DNA from: Bin80 sp026708685
GTDB taxonomy: Bacteria > Bacteroidota > Rhodothermia > Rhodothermales > Bin80
NCBI GenBank assembly: GCA_965200955.1
Contig: OZ241742.1
Coordinates: forward strand, 248,001 to 312,000
Length of the DNA: 64,000 bases
Reading direction: 5' to 3'
In this document: positions 18,929-27,208 of the stretch, piece by piece
How the letters are laid out: every line of letters starts with the position of its first letter
How positions within the stretch are numbered: position 1 is the first letter of the stretch
The notes under the pieces: model-generated
The model's input: the letters and a program-made list of their open reading frames with translations, nothing else
The model's database searches: none
What the model was told of the DNA's origin: nothing
Position numbers and translations under genes: made by a program

Positions 18929-18935
18929 GATTACA

Positions 18936-18980
18936 GTATAACTCACATCTTTGTCCTAAGGACAAAGATGTGAGTTATAC
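18936..18980. promoter_or_regulatory. 45-nt near-perfect palindrome, candidate AbiEi operator
   Basis: Two 22-base arms (18936-18957 and 18959-18980) are exact reverse complements separated by one base. The sequence lies just upstream of the ATG at 18928 and includes the alternative GTG at 18944-18946. TATAAC in the promoter-distal arm and TATACT next to the ATG could act as -10 elements, so a bound protein would block transcription. In RNA the same bases would form a 22-bp hairpin beside the ribosome-binding region. Position, symmetry and the known autoregulation of AbiE support an operator; binding is not shown. Confidence 0.65.
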
Positions 18981-19227
18981 GAGAGAAGATTGAAAAAGTT
19001 TTAATCATGTTAATCGGGGAAACAGAATGGGACAGTGTGGTTAAAAGAATAAAGATGGTATAGTATCTGGACATATAAATAGTGGCGAAGCCTTTTGTGA
19101 TCATCAAATAACTCCTCAAACATATTCAACTAATGTCAACATGGATGAGAATCATGCAGATCATTTCATGAAAATCGCGCTTCTGATGATGCAAATCAGA
19201 GTGAAAAAACAAGATAAATTCAATGGA
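18981..19227. other. Intergenic region upstream of the AbiE-like module
   Basis: About 250 bases lie between the palindrome and the end of the PH-domain gene. I find no gene, no RNA and no clear terminator. It probably contains the distal promoter part for the AbiE-like operon. Confidence 0.4.
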
Positions 19228-20721
19228 TCAATAACTTAATCTGTTTTTGATCAGGTAGGGTTTACCAGTGGATTTGAACTGATCGTAAAGTATGTCCAAG
19301 AGTTGGTGACCGTCCTCACGGTGTAGATCAATGATTCGGGGATAGCGTGAGAAACTTCCTGCTCCAGCAGTATCGATAATGAATGTACATAAACCCAATT
19401 TTCTCTGGAAGAAGGAGGCTCGGATCTCAATCGCCTGTAATCGCTCTACTGGAATGATCCAGAACTGCTGACTGAGAATTCGGCGACGTATGAACAGATG
19501 CCCCTCATGCAATGCCCAGTGATGATGTTGATACTGGAGCAGGGAAATGATCCAACCTATAGGAAGAAGACTTAATGCCCATAAAGCCATCGGTGTCCAA
19601 ACCATGGCAACGACGATCGTGGGGATCAGAATGATCAGACTATAACGAAAAGAATGTCGGCGAATGGTTCGTTGACTGACTGATGTATACGTATCGGGAA
19701 GAATAAATGAACGGATCTGAGGAGCAAGTTGTATGATTTCAGACCACCTTGCAAAGGGCATTGCCGGCTGAAATCCCTGCTGCCCGCTTTGGAATCCCAT
19801 CGTCTGGAGATCCAATCGATACCATTTGCGTAGCCGCATCAATAGATTCGATCGGATCAGAAATGACTGAATGCGTTTGTAGGACAAACTCGCATCAACA
19901 GTCGTAAACAAGCCAAATTGGCGATGAATTTTCTCTGGGCTTAAGTCCATACGAAAATTGTAAAATCGTATGAAATGTAAAACAAACCCTGCGACCCAAC
20001 CAATGATGACCAATGCAGTACCGATCCCCATCAGAATAATGATAGCATTCATTTCCGGCGACAGGTTTGCAAGTAGCCTAAAAGGTCCCTGACCAACTAG
20101 CCTGACGGCGAATGCTCTGATTTGGTCAATTACAGAATCCAACGGGGGGATAGCGGCACCAATAAATGCAGTGATTCCCAAAGAGAATTGGTAGATGCTT
20201 GAGAGAGTGACACGTTTGAGAGACATTCGGAAGCCCGTCAGCTCCGAAGAATCCGTCTCTCTCTTTTCAGGTGCATTGGAAGTTTGGAGAATGTTTTTTA
20301 TGCGTTTTGCCTCTTGGTTACTCACATAGGAAATAACACCTTCTGCCTCAGATGTACCAGCAGTTTCAATTTTCACCGATGCCGTTCCTAGGACTCGCGA
20401 CAGAAGGCTACGCTCAATGGCAACATTTTGAATCCGATCCGTAGGAATGTTGCGCTTTACCCGCTTGAAGACTCCATAAAAAATGACTAACTCATCGCAG
20501 GTCGCATAGTAGCGAAATCGTATATAATTGGCTATGGCAAAAGGGGCAGTACCGATAAAAAAGACCCCCGAAAAGATGAGAGCCGTCGTCAAAGATGTCT
20601 GAGGGGCATCAGAAAGTACCATACCGAAGGATCCATACACGAATGCTGCAATGGCTATAAAGACACGATGCACAATCGTGAGAGGATGCAATCGCAGAAA
20701 TTCTGCTGATGGTGCCTCCAT
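19228..20721 (-). CDS. PH domain-containing membrane protein (YdbT-like)
   Basis: A 497-residue membrane protein with alternating hydrophobic segments (about 18-60, 180-205, 230-255 and 370-400) and three bacterial PH-like (bPH_2) segments near 66-145, 255-315 and 398-485. The repeated pattern is a strand pair followed by an I/L-P-x-x-R-I/L-Q motif: IPTDRIQNVAIERSLLSR, SYKRIQSFLIRSNLLMR and IPVERLQAIEIRASFFQR. Homologues such as YdbT of Bacillus are found in pairs with a small YdbS-like protein, as here; a protective membrane role is reported for that pair. It starts within the stop of the upstream gene (TGATG overlap), so the two are translationally coupled. Confidence 0.85.
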   Translation of the reverse strand: MEAPSAEFLRLHPLTIVHRVFIAIAAFVYGSFGMVLSDAPQTSLTTALIFSGVFFIGTAPFAIANYIRFRYYATCDELVIFYGVFKRVKRNIPTDRIQNVAIERSLLSRVLGTASVKIETAGTSEAEGVISYVSNQEAKRIKNILQTSNAPEKRETDSSELTGFRMSLKRVTLSSIYQFSLGITAFIGAAIPPLDSVIDQIRAFAVRLVGQGPFRLLANLSPEMNAIIILMGIGTALVIIGWVAGFVLHFIRFYNFRMDLSPEKIHRQFGLFTTVDASLSYKRIQSFLIRSNLLMRLRKWYRLDLQTMGFQSGQQGFQPAMPFARWSEIIQLAPQIRSFILPDTYTSVSQRTIRRHSFRYSLIILIPTIVVAMVWTPMALWALSLLPIGWIISLLQYQHHHWALHEGHLFIRRRILSQQFWIIPVERLQAIEIRASFFQRKLGLCTFIIDTAGAGSFSRYPRIIDLHREDGHQLLDILYDQFKSTGKPYLIKNRLSY

Positions 20722-21197
20722 CAGTCAATGGATCGGGCAATAAAATCACGCACGGTATCGCGGAGTCGGACGGCTTCGTCGTAGTGAAGGCCCGGAACGA
20801 CCACATCGGTACTCCTCGTGCCTGCGGTATGAACCACGAGGCGGGCAATATTAAAGTTTTCTTCAATCAAATCTTGTTCCACATCAAGGTGTTGAATTCT
20901 ACGAAGTGGAACGATCGTTTGAACACGATTATAGATTCCCCGAATGGCATAGAGATCATCATCGCGCAGTTGATAGCGCCAGAAACGATAGCGTAATCGG
21001 GGAATAATCAGGATCCACAGCAGACATAGATTTGCAGATACTGTTGTCCAAAATCCAGGAAAAAATAAGTTGTTATTGGAGAAAAATAGGATGATGTCAA
21101 TGGTGACTATGATCAGAAGACAAATCCCCCAACCTAATAGTCCTTTGATCATCCAAACGCGTTTTACCGCAGGATCCAATAACTGCATTGAAAGCAT
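20721..21197 (-). CDS. PH domain-containing membrane protein (YdbS-like)
   Basis: A 158-residue protein with two hydrophobic segments near 18-37 and 43-67 and one bPH_2 domain at about 70-150, including VPLRRIQHLDVEQDLIEENF and the closing GLHYDEAVRLRDTVRDFI. It is the small partner of the larger PH-domain protein encoded downstream, with which it shares one base at the stop/start junction. The start is ATG at 21197 or 21188. The divergent SDR gene lies about 50 bases away, so the intervening DNA probably holds promoters in both directions. Confidence 0.85.
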   Translation of the reverse strand: MLSMQLLDPAVKRVWMIKGLLGWGICLLIIVTIDIILFFSNNNLFFPGFWTTVSANLCLLWILIIPRLRYRFWRYQLRDDDLYAIRGIYNRVQTIVPLRRIQHLDVEQDLIEENFNIARLVVHTAGTRSTDVVVPGLHYDEAVRLRDTVRDFIARSID

Positions 21198-21246
21198 AAA
21201 AAAACGAACCGGTGATACGCATTGAGGGTTGACTTGTTACCTACCC

Positions 21247-22068
21247 ATGAAACCTACAACGATCAGCATACTGGGTTGCGGATACGTCGGATATCCTCTG
21301 GCGAAGTCCCTTTTGAGTGACCAATGGCGAGTCCGTGGATCAACCACTCAGGAATCCAAACTCACGAATCTATTAGCAGATGGAATTGAACCCTACCTGT
21401 TAGAATTCACTCCACAGCTGAGTGGGTATGGCATCCATGATTTTTTTGACTCGGATGTGGTGGTGATCAATTTTCCACCTGGGCGAAAACGCAAGAATGT
21501 ACAATCATTCATGAAAGAAGCGATGAACTCACTTCTGTCATATCTCATCCATGGATCAGTTCAAAAGGTCGTATTCATCAGCTCTACCAGCGTGTATAGC
21601 AGTGGACAAGTTCGTGAAGAAGACGCGGGAAAGCAACCACCCGGCTCTCCCTCTGGCATCGCCTTGTTGGCGGCAGAGAATCTACTCAGTAATGCAACAG
21701 ATTTTGAAACCACGATCCTGCGATTCGCAGGCCTGTATGGGTATGAGCGATCTCCTGGAAGATTTTGGTCTGGACGAGTGCTTCCCAACCCCGAGAATGC
21801 AGTGAACATGCTTCATCAGGATGATGCGGTCGGAGTCATAAAAAAAGTGATTGAGAAAAACTGCTGGGGAGAAGTCTTTAATGTGTGTGCAGAACAGCAC
21901 CCATCCAGAGCCGAGTTTTATACAAAAGTTACTCAGAATCAAGACATTCCACCGCCTGAGATTCAAGATGGCACATCTCAACCAGACAAAGTTGTTGTTT
22001 GCGATAAACTCACAGCCCATTTGGGCTATCAATGGATTCATCCAGACCCTATGGTCTCTGCCCTGTAA
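21247..22068 (+). CDS. NAD(P)-binding SDR-family protein (YeeZ-like epimerase/dehydratase)
   Basis: A 273-residue Rossmann-fold protein. The nucleotide-binding loop ISILGCGYVGYPLAKSLL sits at the N-terminus, FISSTSVYSS near residue 115 corresponds to the Ser/Tyr region of extended SDRs, and FNVC plus HPSRAEFY near the C-terminus match the YeeZ-type group. The ATG at 21247 puts the glycine loop at the usual distance; an upstream TTG at 21229 is less likely. The substrate is unknown; members are often annotated as NAD-dependent epimerases or sugar-nucleotide enzymes without proof. It is followed by msrB 48 bases downstream. Confidence 0.8.
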   Translation: MKPTTISILGCGYVGYPLAKSLLSDQWRVRGSTTQESKLTNLLADGIEPYLLEFTPQLSGYGIHDFFDSDVVVINFPPGRKRKNVQSFMKEAMNSLLSYLIHGSVQKVVFISSTSVYSSGQVREEDAGKQPPGSPSGIALLAAENLLSNATDFETTILRFAGLYGYERSPGRFWSGRVLPNPENAVNMLHQDDAVGVIKKVIEKNCWGEVFNVCAEQHPSRAEFYTKVTQNQDIPPPEIQDGTSQPDKVVVCDKLTAHLGYQWIHPDPMVSAL

Positions 22069-22116
22069 CTGCAACATTATTTCTCTGATTTAGTAGCAAC
22101 CGGAAACACCAAAATA

Positions 22117-22485
22117 ATGAATGAACTCACCCCAGAGGAGGCTCATGTAATCGTTGACAAAGGGACGGAGCGTCCATTTTCAGGGAAGTACTATGAACAT
22201 TATGCTCCCGGCATCTATGTGTGCAGACGCTGTGAAGAACCGCTATATCGATCAGAGGATAAATTTCGATCTGGGTGCGGGTGGCCCAGTTTTGATGACG
22301 AGATTCCTGGCAAAGTCAAGCGAGTTCCTGATCCAGACGGACGACGAATAGAGATCGTGTGTTCAAATTGTGGAGCACATTTGGGGCACGTATTTACGGG
22401 GGAGATGTTTACGATTAAGAATACTCGTCACTGTGTGAATTCGCTTTCCATGAAGTTTATCTCAAGAAGCGAGGACGATTCATAA
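22117..22485 (+). CDS. msrB: Peptide-methionine (R)-S-oxide reductase
   Basis: A 122-residue MsrB, the normal size for a stand-alone enzyme. It reduces methionine-R-sulfoxide in proteins, regenerated by thioredoxin. Two CxxC pairs for structural zinc are present (CRRC at 36-39 and CSNC at 82-85). CGWPSF at 54-59 and HLGHVF at 88-93 are the substrate-binding motifs, and RHCVNS carries the catalytic Cys106. No signal peptide is seen, so it is cytoplasmic. It lies shortly downstream of the SDR gene and upstream of an oppositely oriented tRNA gene. Confidence 0.96.
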   Translation: MNELTPEEAHVIVDKGTERPFSGKYYEHYAPGIYVCRRCEEPLYRSEDKFRSGCGWPSFDDEIPGKVKRVPDPDGRRIEIVCSNCGAHLGHVFTGEMFTIKNTRHCVNSLSMKFISRSEDDS

Positions 22486-22503
22486 GGATCTCACTATTCA
22501 GCG

Positions 22504-22589
22504 TGGTGCCGGAGGTGGGACTCGAACCCACACATCCAGAGAATACAGGTTCCTAAGACCTGCGCGTCTACCAATTCCGCCACTCCGGC
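22504..22589 (-). tRNA. tRNA-Leu (anticodon UAG)
   Basis: A class II tRNA with a long variable arm. The acceptor arms GCCGGAG/CTCCGGC pair, the anticodon stem CAGGT/ACCTG encloses the loop CTTAGGA giving anticodon UAG, and GTTCGAGTC is the T loop region. The 3' CCA is encoded (TGG at 22504-22506 on the plus strand). It reads CUA and related leucine codons. Confidence 0.96.
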
Positions 22590-22614
22590 AAAGAAATCAC
22601 ATCTATATATTTTG

Positions 22615-23712
22615 ATGAGAAATTGTTCCCTCGTTTACTGTATCATATCTCTGATGGTTCTCGTGTCGTCTGCACATGCCATGCAGATGACCGATCTGAA
22701 TGGGGATAATACACATAAAGTAAGCCATTTAACGAATTTCAGATCCGACAATGGCAGAGCATCTTCATTGGATCCTCAATGGATGGAAAATGTTCGGCTT
22801 GGAACGCTCAGGTTGCCTAAATGTGCTGGTGCACTGGTCAGTGCGGATGGACTCGCTGTGACGAGTGCCTCCTGTTTACGCTCCCTGGAGTCATGGATTC
22901 GACCGGGCGATACATTGTTTATTGCTAAAGACATGTCCAGTGAGATTCGCCTATCTGGACTCACTATTGGTCAACTCATAGATCTACGCAAGATCAACCA
23001 TGTTGAGGAAGCATCCAATAATGGGGCTTCTCTAATTGAGACGGAATTAATTGCTGCACCAGATAGTTCTTATTTCTGGGAGTATGTATGGCGTATCTAT
23101 GATGATGTACGACTTGTCTTGATTCCTCCTACGGAGATCGCAAACTTTGGTAATGAGGATGGAGTCTACCCTCGTTATGCCATGGACTTTGCACTGCTAC
23201 GGTTATACGACCAAGACAGCCAGCCGCTTGATACAGAAAGTTACTTTGCATGGAATGACCGCCCTCCACTGATACGAGAAGAACTTTTTGTCACAACGGT
23301 GGGCGATCAAATACCCTCAACTCAGGTGACACTGTCGAATACATTTTCCTATAATGGCACAACAGCTCCCCCAATTACAACCCTTTATGGAATGTTAGAT
23401 TTACATTCTTCACATGGAGAGACCACCGATTGGGGATTATCATCACAGTGGATGTCTTTGATCCAAGAGAGTGATCTATCGGCAGTCTTGAATTTTTCCT
23501 TACTCGGTGAATGTCCAAACATGGGAGCTGCTGTCATAGACATTGACATGGAAATTTTAGGGATTACATTTGATGATGCGGATTCCGAGGAAGGTCCACG
23601 GTGCGTAGCCATGTCTACTTCGGGAATTTTATCCATCCTTCAAGGCACATTGAATACCCAAGAATTGGCCGAAGAACTAGCTCAGCAAATGCACGGAGGT
23701 CAAGATGAGTAG
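22615..23712 (+). CDS. S46 peptidase-like protein lacking catalytic residues
   Basis: A 365-residue exported protein (signal MRNCSLVYCIISLMVLVSSAHA) related to the chymotrypsin-like part of S46 dipeptidyl-peptidases. Comparison with the next gene shows the homology: VRLGTLRLPKCAGALVSADGLAVTSASC against ARLGALRFGSNCSASFVSDRGLILTNHHC, and YPRYAMDFALLRLYD against FPRYTLDMAFFRAYD. The catalytic His site TNHHC has become TSASC, and the Ser site GGNSGSP has become CPNMGAA, while the Asp motif remains. The helical cap domain is absent, explaining its half length. The gene is intact and overlaps the active peptidase gene by 8 bases (ATGAGTAG), so it is likely a retained pseudoenzyme. A TTG at 22612 is an alternative start. 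Confidence 0.8.
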   Translation: MRNCSLVYCIISLMVLVSSAHAMQMTDLNGDNTHKVSHLTNFRSDNGRASSLDPQWMENVRLGTLRLPKCAGALVSADGLAVTSASCLRSLESWIRPGDTLFIAKDMSSEIRLSGLTIGQLIDLRKINHVEEASNNGASLIETELIAAPDSSYFWEYVWRIYDDVRLVLIPPTEIANFGNEDGVYPRYAMDFALLRLYDQDSQPLDTESYFAWNDRPPLIREELFVTTVGDQIPSTQVTLSNTFSYNGTTAPPITTLYGMLDLHSSHGETTDWGLSSQWMSLIQESDLSAVLNFSLLGECPNMGAAVIDIDMEILGITFDDADSEEGPRCVAMSTSGILSILQGTLNTQELAEELAQQMHGGQDE

Positions 23713-25933
23713 AATAGATATGAAGGCTGTCGCAGGTTTTGTGCTATTGCTGGCTGTGATGTCAAGTTGTTCGCCTGGTCCACGACAGGTGATTCAAGTC
23801 ATCAGTGAGCCGCTTGTCGTAGAAGAAACAGCATCCTCAAGTCAATCATGGGATCAGCAAGATCCTATTGACACCTTATCGGTCGATCGGTTTGATGTGG
23901 ATATAGGACGATTTGATGGAGGTAAAATGTGGACATTTGATAATCCACCAGAGCAGTGGCTCTCCGAAGCTTATGAAATTCAAACGGATTCATCCTGGTT
24001 TGCAAAAGCGAGACTTGGGGCATTACGATTCGGTTCAAACTGCTCGGCAAGTTTTGTTTCAGACAGGGGCTTGATTTTGACCAATCACCATTGTGCCCGT
24101 GAAAGTATTGCCGATGTATCAGGTGAGCGAGAAGACTTATTAAAAGATGGATTTCTGGCCAGAGAAAAATCCGAAGAACGCAAAATTGCTGACCTGTATG
24201 TAGAACAACTCTGGGAAATCACCGATGTTACCGAACGTGTGCACCGTGCTGGGCAAGTAGTGCGAGGAGATAATGAACGCGTCAGAGCTCGTCTTGACAA
24301 GGCACGGGAGATTGAAGAAGCGATGACACAGTCTGCCAAGATGCGTGACTCCACGCTTCGGGTAGAAGTGGTAGAATTATATAGCGGCGAGCGTTTTGCT
24401 GCCTATACCTACCGGCGTTATGAAGATGTCCGTCTTGTGATGGCTCCCGAAAAGGAGTTGGGTTACTTTGGTGGAGAGCAGGATAACTTCACCTTTCCAC
24501 GTTACACGTTAGATATGGCATTTTTCCGGGCCTATGATCAAAACGGGAATGTTGCCATGACCCCTCATCATTACGACTGGAGCACCAAAGGTGTGGAAGC
24601 CGGAGAGCCTGTGTTTGTGGTTGGAAATCCAGGATCAACCAGTCGACTCGGTAGCGTATCTCAGTTGAGATTTGAGCGAGATTATGTATTGAAGCACCAG
24701 ATTGAAGCACTTCAGAGACGCGAATCATTGTTGCGATCGTTTAGAGGAGGCGATGGGCCGGGATCGGACGAAATTGACAATATGTGGTTTAGCATCAGCA
24801 ATTCACTGAAGGCCCTCTCTGGACAGTTAAAGGGGCTTCGTAATGATACGTTGATGGCCAAACGCAGTGCGGCTGAATTTCAGATGAGGGAGGATCTATT
24901 CAAGTCGGACTCTCTTTCAGCTCGCTATGGTTCTGTATTTCAGAATATTGATGAACTTCAACGTTCCAAGCGAGCAGAAGCTGGGCGTATGAAAGCGTTT
25001 ACCTTTTTGGGAACGACCATTGGATCTCGTATTTTGACGCGTGCTCTTTATGGATACTACTATGCGAATCTGCAACAGCGAGGCTATGCTGATAAGAGTG
25101 CATTAGATGACATTCGCAAGGAAGCCCTCGCCTTGAAAGATTTTCCATTAGAGGCTGATCAGGCTATGATGGTCATTCGATTCCAGGAATTGCAGGAGGC
25201 TCTGGGGATGAACGATCCAACGATCCGAAGTATTTTAGGTGGACTCACGATAGATAGTCTTGCCTCCAAAATTGCTACAACGAGTGTACTGTCGGACTCT
25301 GCAGGTTTTGCAGAACTATTGGACACGGGCTATTTGAGCAGTGATGACCCGACGGTTCCTGTTATGAGTGCACTTGCACCGCTCTATTTTACCGCTCAGC
25401 GTCAGGCGGAGAGTTTTACCAATCGTGAAGATTTACTCCATGCTGAGCTTGCTTCTTTACGGTTTGTGCTCTATGGAACCGATTCGCCCCCAGATGCATC
25501 GTTTTCTCTACGCATTTCAGATGGACGAGTTAGTGGTTATAGATATAATGGGACCCATGCTCCTGCATTCACCACATTCTATGGCTTGTATGATCACTAT
25601 TATGCCTACCGCAATCTCAGCGAAGCCTGGGATCTCCCCGAACGATGGCAAAACCCACCAGACACATTCGTCCTTTCAACACCCCTGAATTTTGTGAGCA
25701 CCAATGATATTACAGGGGGGAATTCCGGCTCGCCTCTCTTGAACGAACACCTTGAAATCGTAGGGCTCATTTTTGACGGAAATATTGAATCTCTACCCAA
25801 TGTGTATATCTTTTCTGATAGGACGGCCCGAGCAATTTCTGTAGATGTCAGAGCCATTGTAGTCTCATTAGAACATATCTACAACGCCGAGTTTCTTGTT
25901 CAGGAAATCATGCATGGACTCGACAGAGAATGA
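23705..25933 (+). CDS. S46 family dipeptidyl-peptidase (DPP7-like), lipoprotein
   Basis: A 742-residue serine exopeptidase that removes dipeptides from peptide N-termini in the periplasm or at the outer membrane. A lipoprotein signal ends in MSSC (Cys22). The triad is visible: TNHHC at 126-130, Asp in FPRYTLDMAFFR, and Ser in GGNSGSP near residue 677. Between these, about 290-560, lies the mostly helical cap domain of S46. Eighteen residues after the catalytic Ser, the segment FDGN has Gly where DPP11-type enzymes have Arg. That points to DPP7-like preference for hydrophobic residues; this is inference from the family rule. The length matches characterised members (~700). It is coupled to the upstream catalytically dead paralogue. 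Confidence 0.94.
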   Translation: MSRIDMKAVAGFVLLLAVMSSCSPGPRQVIQVISEPLVVEETASSSQSWDQQDPIDTLSVDRFDVDIGRFDGGKMWTFDNPPEQWLSEAYEIQTDSSWFAKARLGALRFGSNCSASFVSDRGLILTNHHCARESIADVSGEREDLLKDGFLAREKSEERKIADLYVEQLWEITDVTERVHRAGQVVRGDNERVRARLDKAREIEEAMTQSAKMRDSTLRVEVVELYSGERFAAYTYRRYEDVRLVMAPEKELGYFGGEQDNFTFPRYTLDMAFFRAYDQNGNVAMTPHHYDWSTKGVEAGEPVFVVGNPGSTSRLGSVSQLRFERDYVLKHQIEALQRRESLLRSFRGGDGPGSDEIDNMWFSISNSLKALSGQLKGLRNDTLMAKRSAAEFQMREDLFKSDSLSARYGSVFQNIDELQRSKRAEAGRMKAFTFLGTTIGSRILTRALYGYYYANLQQRGYADKSALDDIRKEALALKDFPLEADQAMMVIRFQELQEALGMNDPTIRSILGGLTIDSLASKIATTSVLSDSAGFAELLDTGYLSSDDPTVPVMSALAPLYFTAQRQAESFTNREDLLHAELASLRFVLYGTDSPPDASFSLRISDGRVSGYRYNGTHAPAFTTFYGLYDHYYAYRNLSEAWDLPERWQNPPDTFVLSTPLNFVSTNDITGGNSGSPLLNEHLEIVGLIFDGNIESLPNVYIFSDRTARAISVDVRAIVVSLEHIYNAEFLVQEIMHGLDRE

Positions 25934-26041
25934 ATCGCCAGACTCTATATCATATTCTGTTTTTCTTCTATATGGGGTTAGAGGATTTGAATGATCCTGC
26001 AGAGTTGAAGAGTTGATCATTTGTGTGAATGTGAGGCGATC

Positions 26042-27208
26042 ATGGGCGAAGCAGATTTTGGACAAAACGGATCTCAAAAGCAGCTTGGTTTGGTGCTGGG
26101 AGGCGGAGGTGCTCGTGCAGCCTATCAGGCGGGCGTGCTTCAGTATATGCACGAGCTCATTGAAGATCTATCGTTTCCCATAATTACTGGTGTCTCTGCA
26201 GGAGCCATCAATGCTACATTTTTAGCTTGTTATCCCGGTTTGCGTGGGGCAAATGCCTTAATGCAGTGCTGGAGACAGATTGATCAGGATAAGGTTTTTC
26301 ATGCAGAGACCTCCATGAGTCTCATTCGTAGATTGCTTCCAGGATTTCCACTGCATGATCCAGTGATTCGAGTAAAGGAGGGAGAAGCCATTCTCAATAC
26401 TGAGCCGTTGCGACGCTATCTGACCAGTACCCTTCATGCTTCACCCGATGGTTCACTTCCCCAGATACAAAGGAATATGGATCATGGAAGATTAGCTGCG
26501 GTTTGTGTAACCACCACGAATTTTACAACTGGGCAATCTGTCAGTTGGGTACAAGGCTGTGGATTTCAGGATTGGGAGAGACCGAATCGAATTTCTTATC
26601 AGGACAAGATCACCGTAGATCATGTTCTGGCTTCAGGTTCTCTTCCACTTTTATTTCCAGCGGTGAAGCTTAGAGGTTCTTGGCATGGGGATGGTGGAAT
26701 GAGACTGATTGCTCCGCTCTCACCGTCCATTCATCTTGGAGCTACAGATATTATTTGTATTTCCCCTAAGTATTCTCGGACGATGTCCGAAGCCTCACAG
26801 CCATTAATTGCTGGATACCCACCCGCCGCACAGGTGCTGGGGATCATGCTGAATGCTACCTTTCTGGATGCATTTGATCACGATATTCAAATGGCGAATC
26901 GGATCACCAAACTAGTAAGACACATGCCCAAGTCATATCGAGATGGAATACGTCCATTAAATATCCTGTTACTGCAACCTTCCGTTGATCTTGCCAAGTT
27001 GGCTCATGGATTTGAATTGAAGACCAAGGGTGTTTTACGCATGCTAACGCGGGGATTAGGTAGTACAGAAACGCTCAGCCCTGACTGGTTCAGTGTCATT
27101 CTATTTGATCCACAATTCATCGGTCAGGTACTTGAACTCGGCTATGAGGATGCAAGGAATCATTCCGATATTATCAAAACGTTTTTTGAAAGAGGTACAG
27201 ATGCTTAG
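26042..27208 (+). CDS. Patatin-like phospholipase
   Basis: A 388-residue patatin-fold lipase. LVLGGGGARAAYQAGVLQ is the oxyanion loop, GVSAGAINA is the nucleophile elbow (GxSxG), and HGDGGMR supplies the Asp of the Ser-Asp dyad. No signal peptide is present, so it is probably cytoplasmic or membrane associated and hydrolyses acyl chains of lipids. ATG 26042 begins just before the glycine loop region; an in-frame TTG at 26021 is a weaker alternative. The stop overlaps the start of the following DUF5686 gene by 8 bases (ATGCTTAG), suggesting joint expression with an outer-membrane protein. Confidence 0.9.
   Translation: MGEADFGQNGSQKQLGLVLGGGGARAAYQAGVLQYMHELIEDLSFPIITGVSAGAINATFLACYPGLRGANALMQCWRQIDQDKVFHAETSMSLIRRLLPGFPLHDPVIRVKEGEAILNTEPLRRYLTSTLHASPDGSLPQIQRNMDHGRLAAVCVTTTNFTTGQSVSWVQGCGFQDWERPNRISYQDKITVDHVLASGSLPLLFPAVKLRGSWHGDGGMRLIAPLSPSIHLGATDIICISPKYSRTMSEASQPLIAGYPPAAQVLGIMLNATFLDAFDHDIQMANRITKLVRHMPKSYRDGIRPLNILLLQPSVDLAKLAHGFELKTKGVLRMLTRGLGSTETLSPDWFSVILFDPQFIGQVLELGYEDARNHSDIIKTFFERGTDA

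Noticed and set aside
27093..27200. Upstream extension of the first DUF5686 protein
   Set aside because: It would run inside the patatin gene and place the signal peptide internally; ATG 27201 is the better start.
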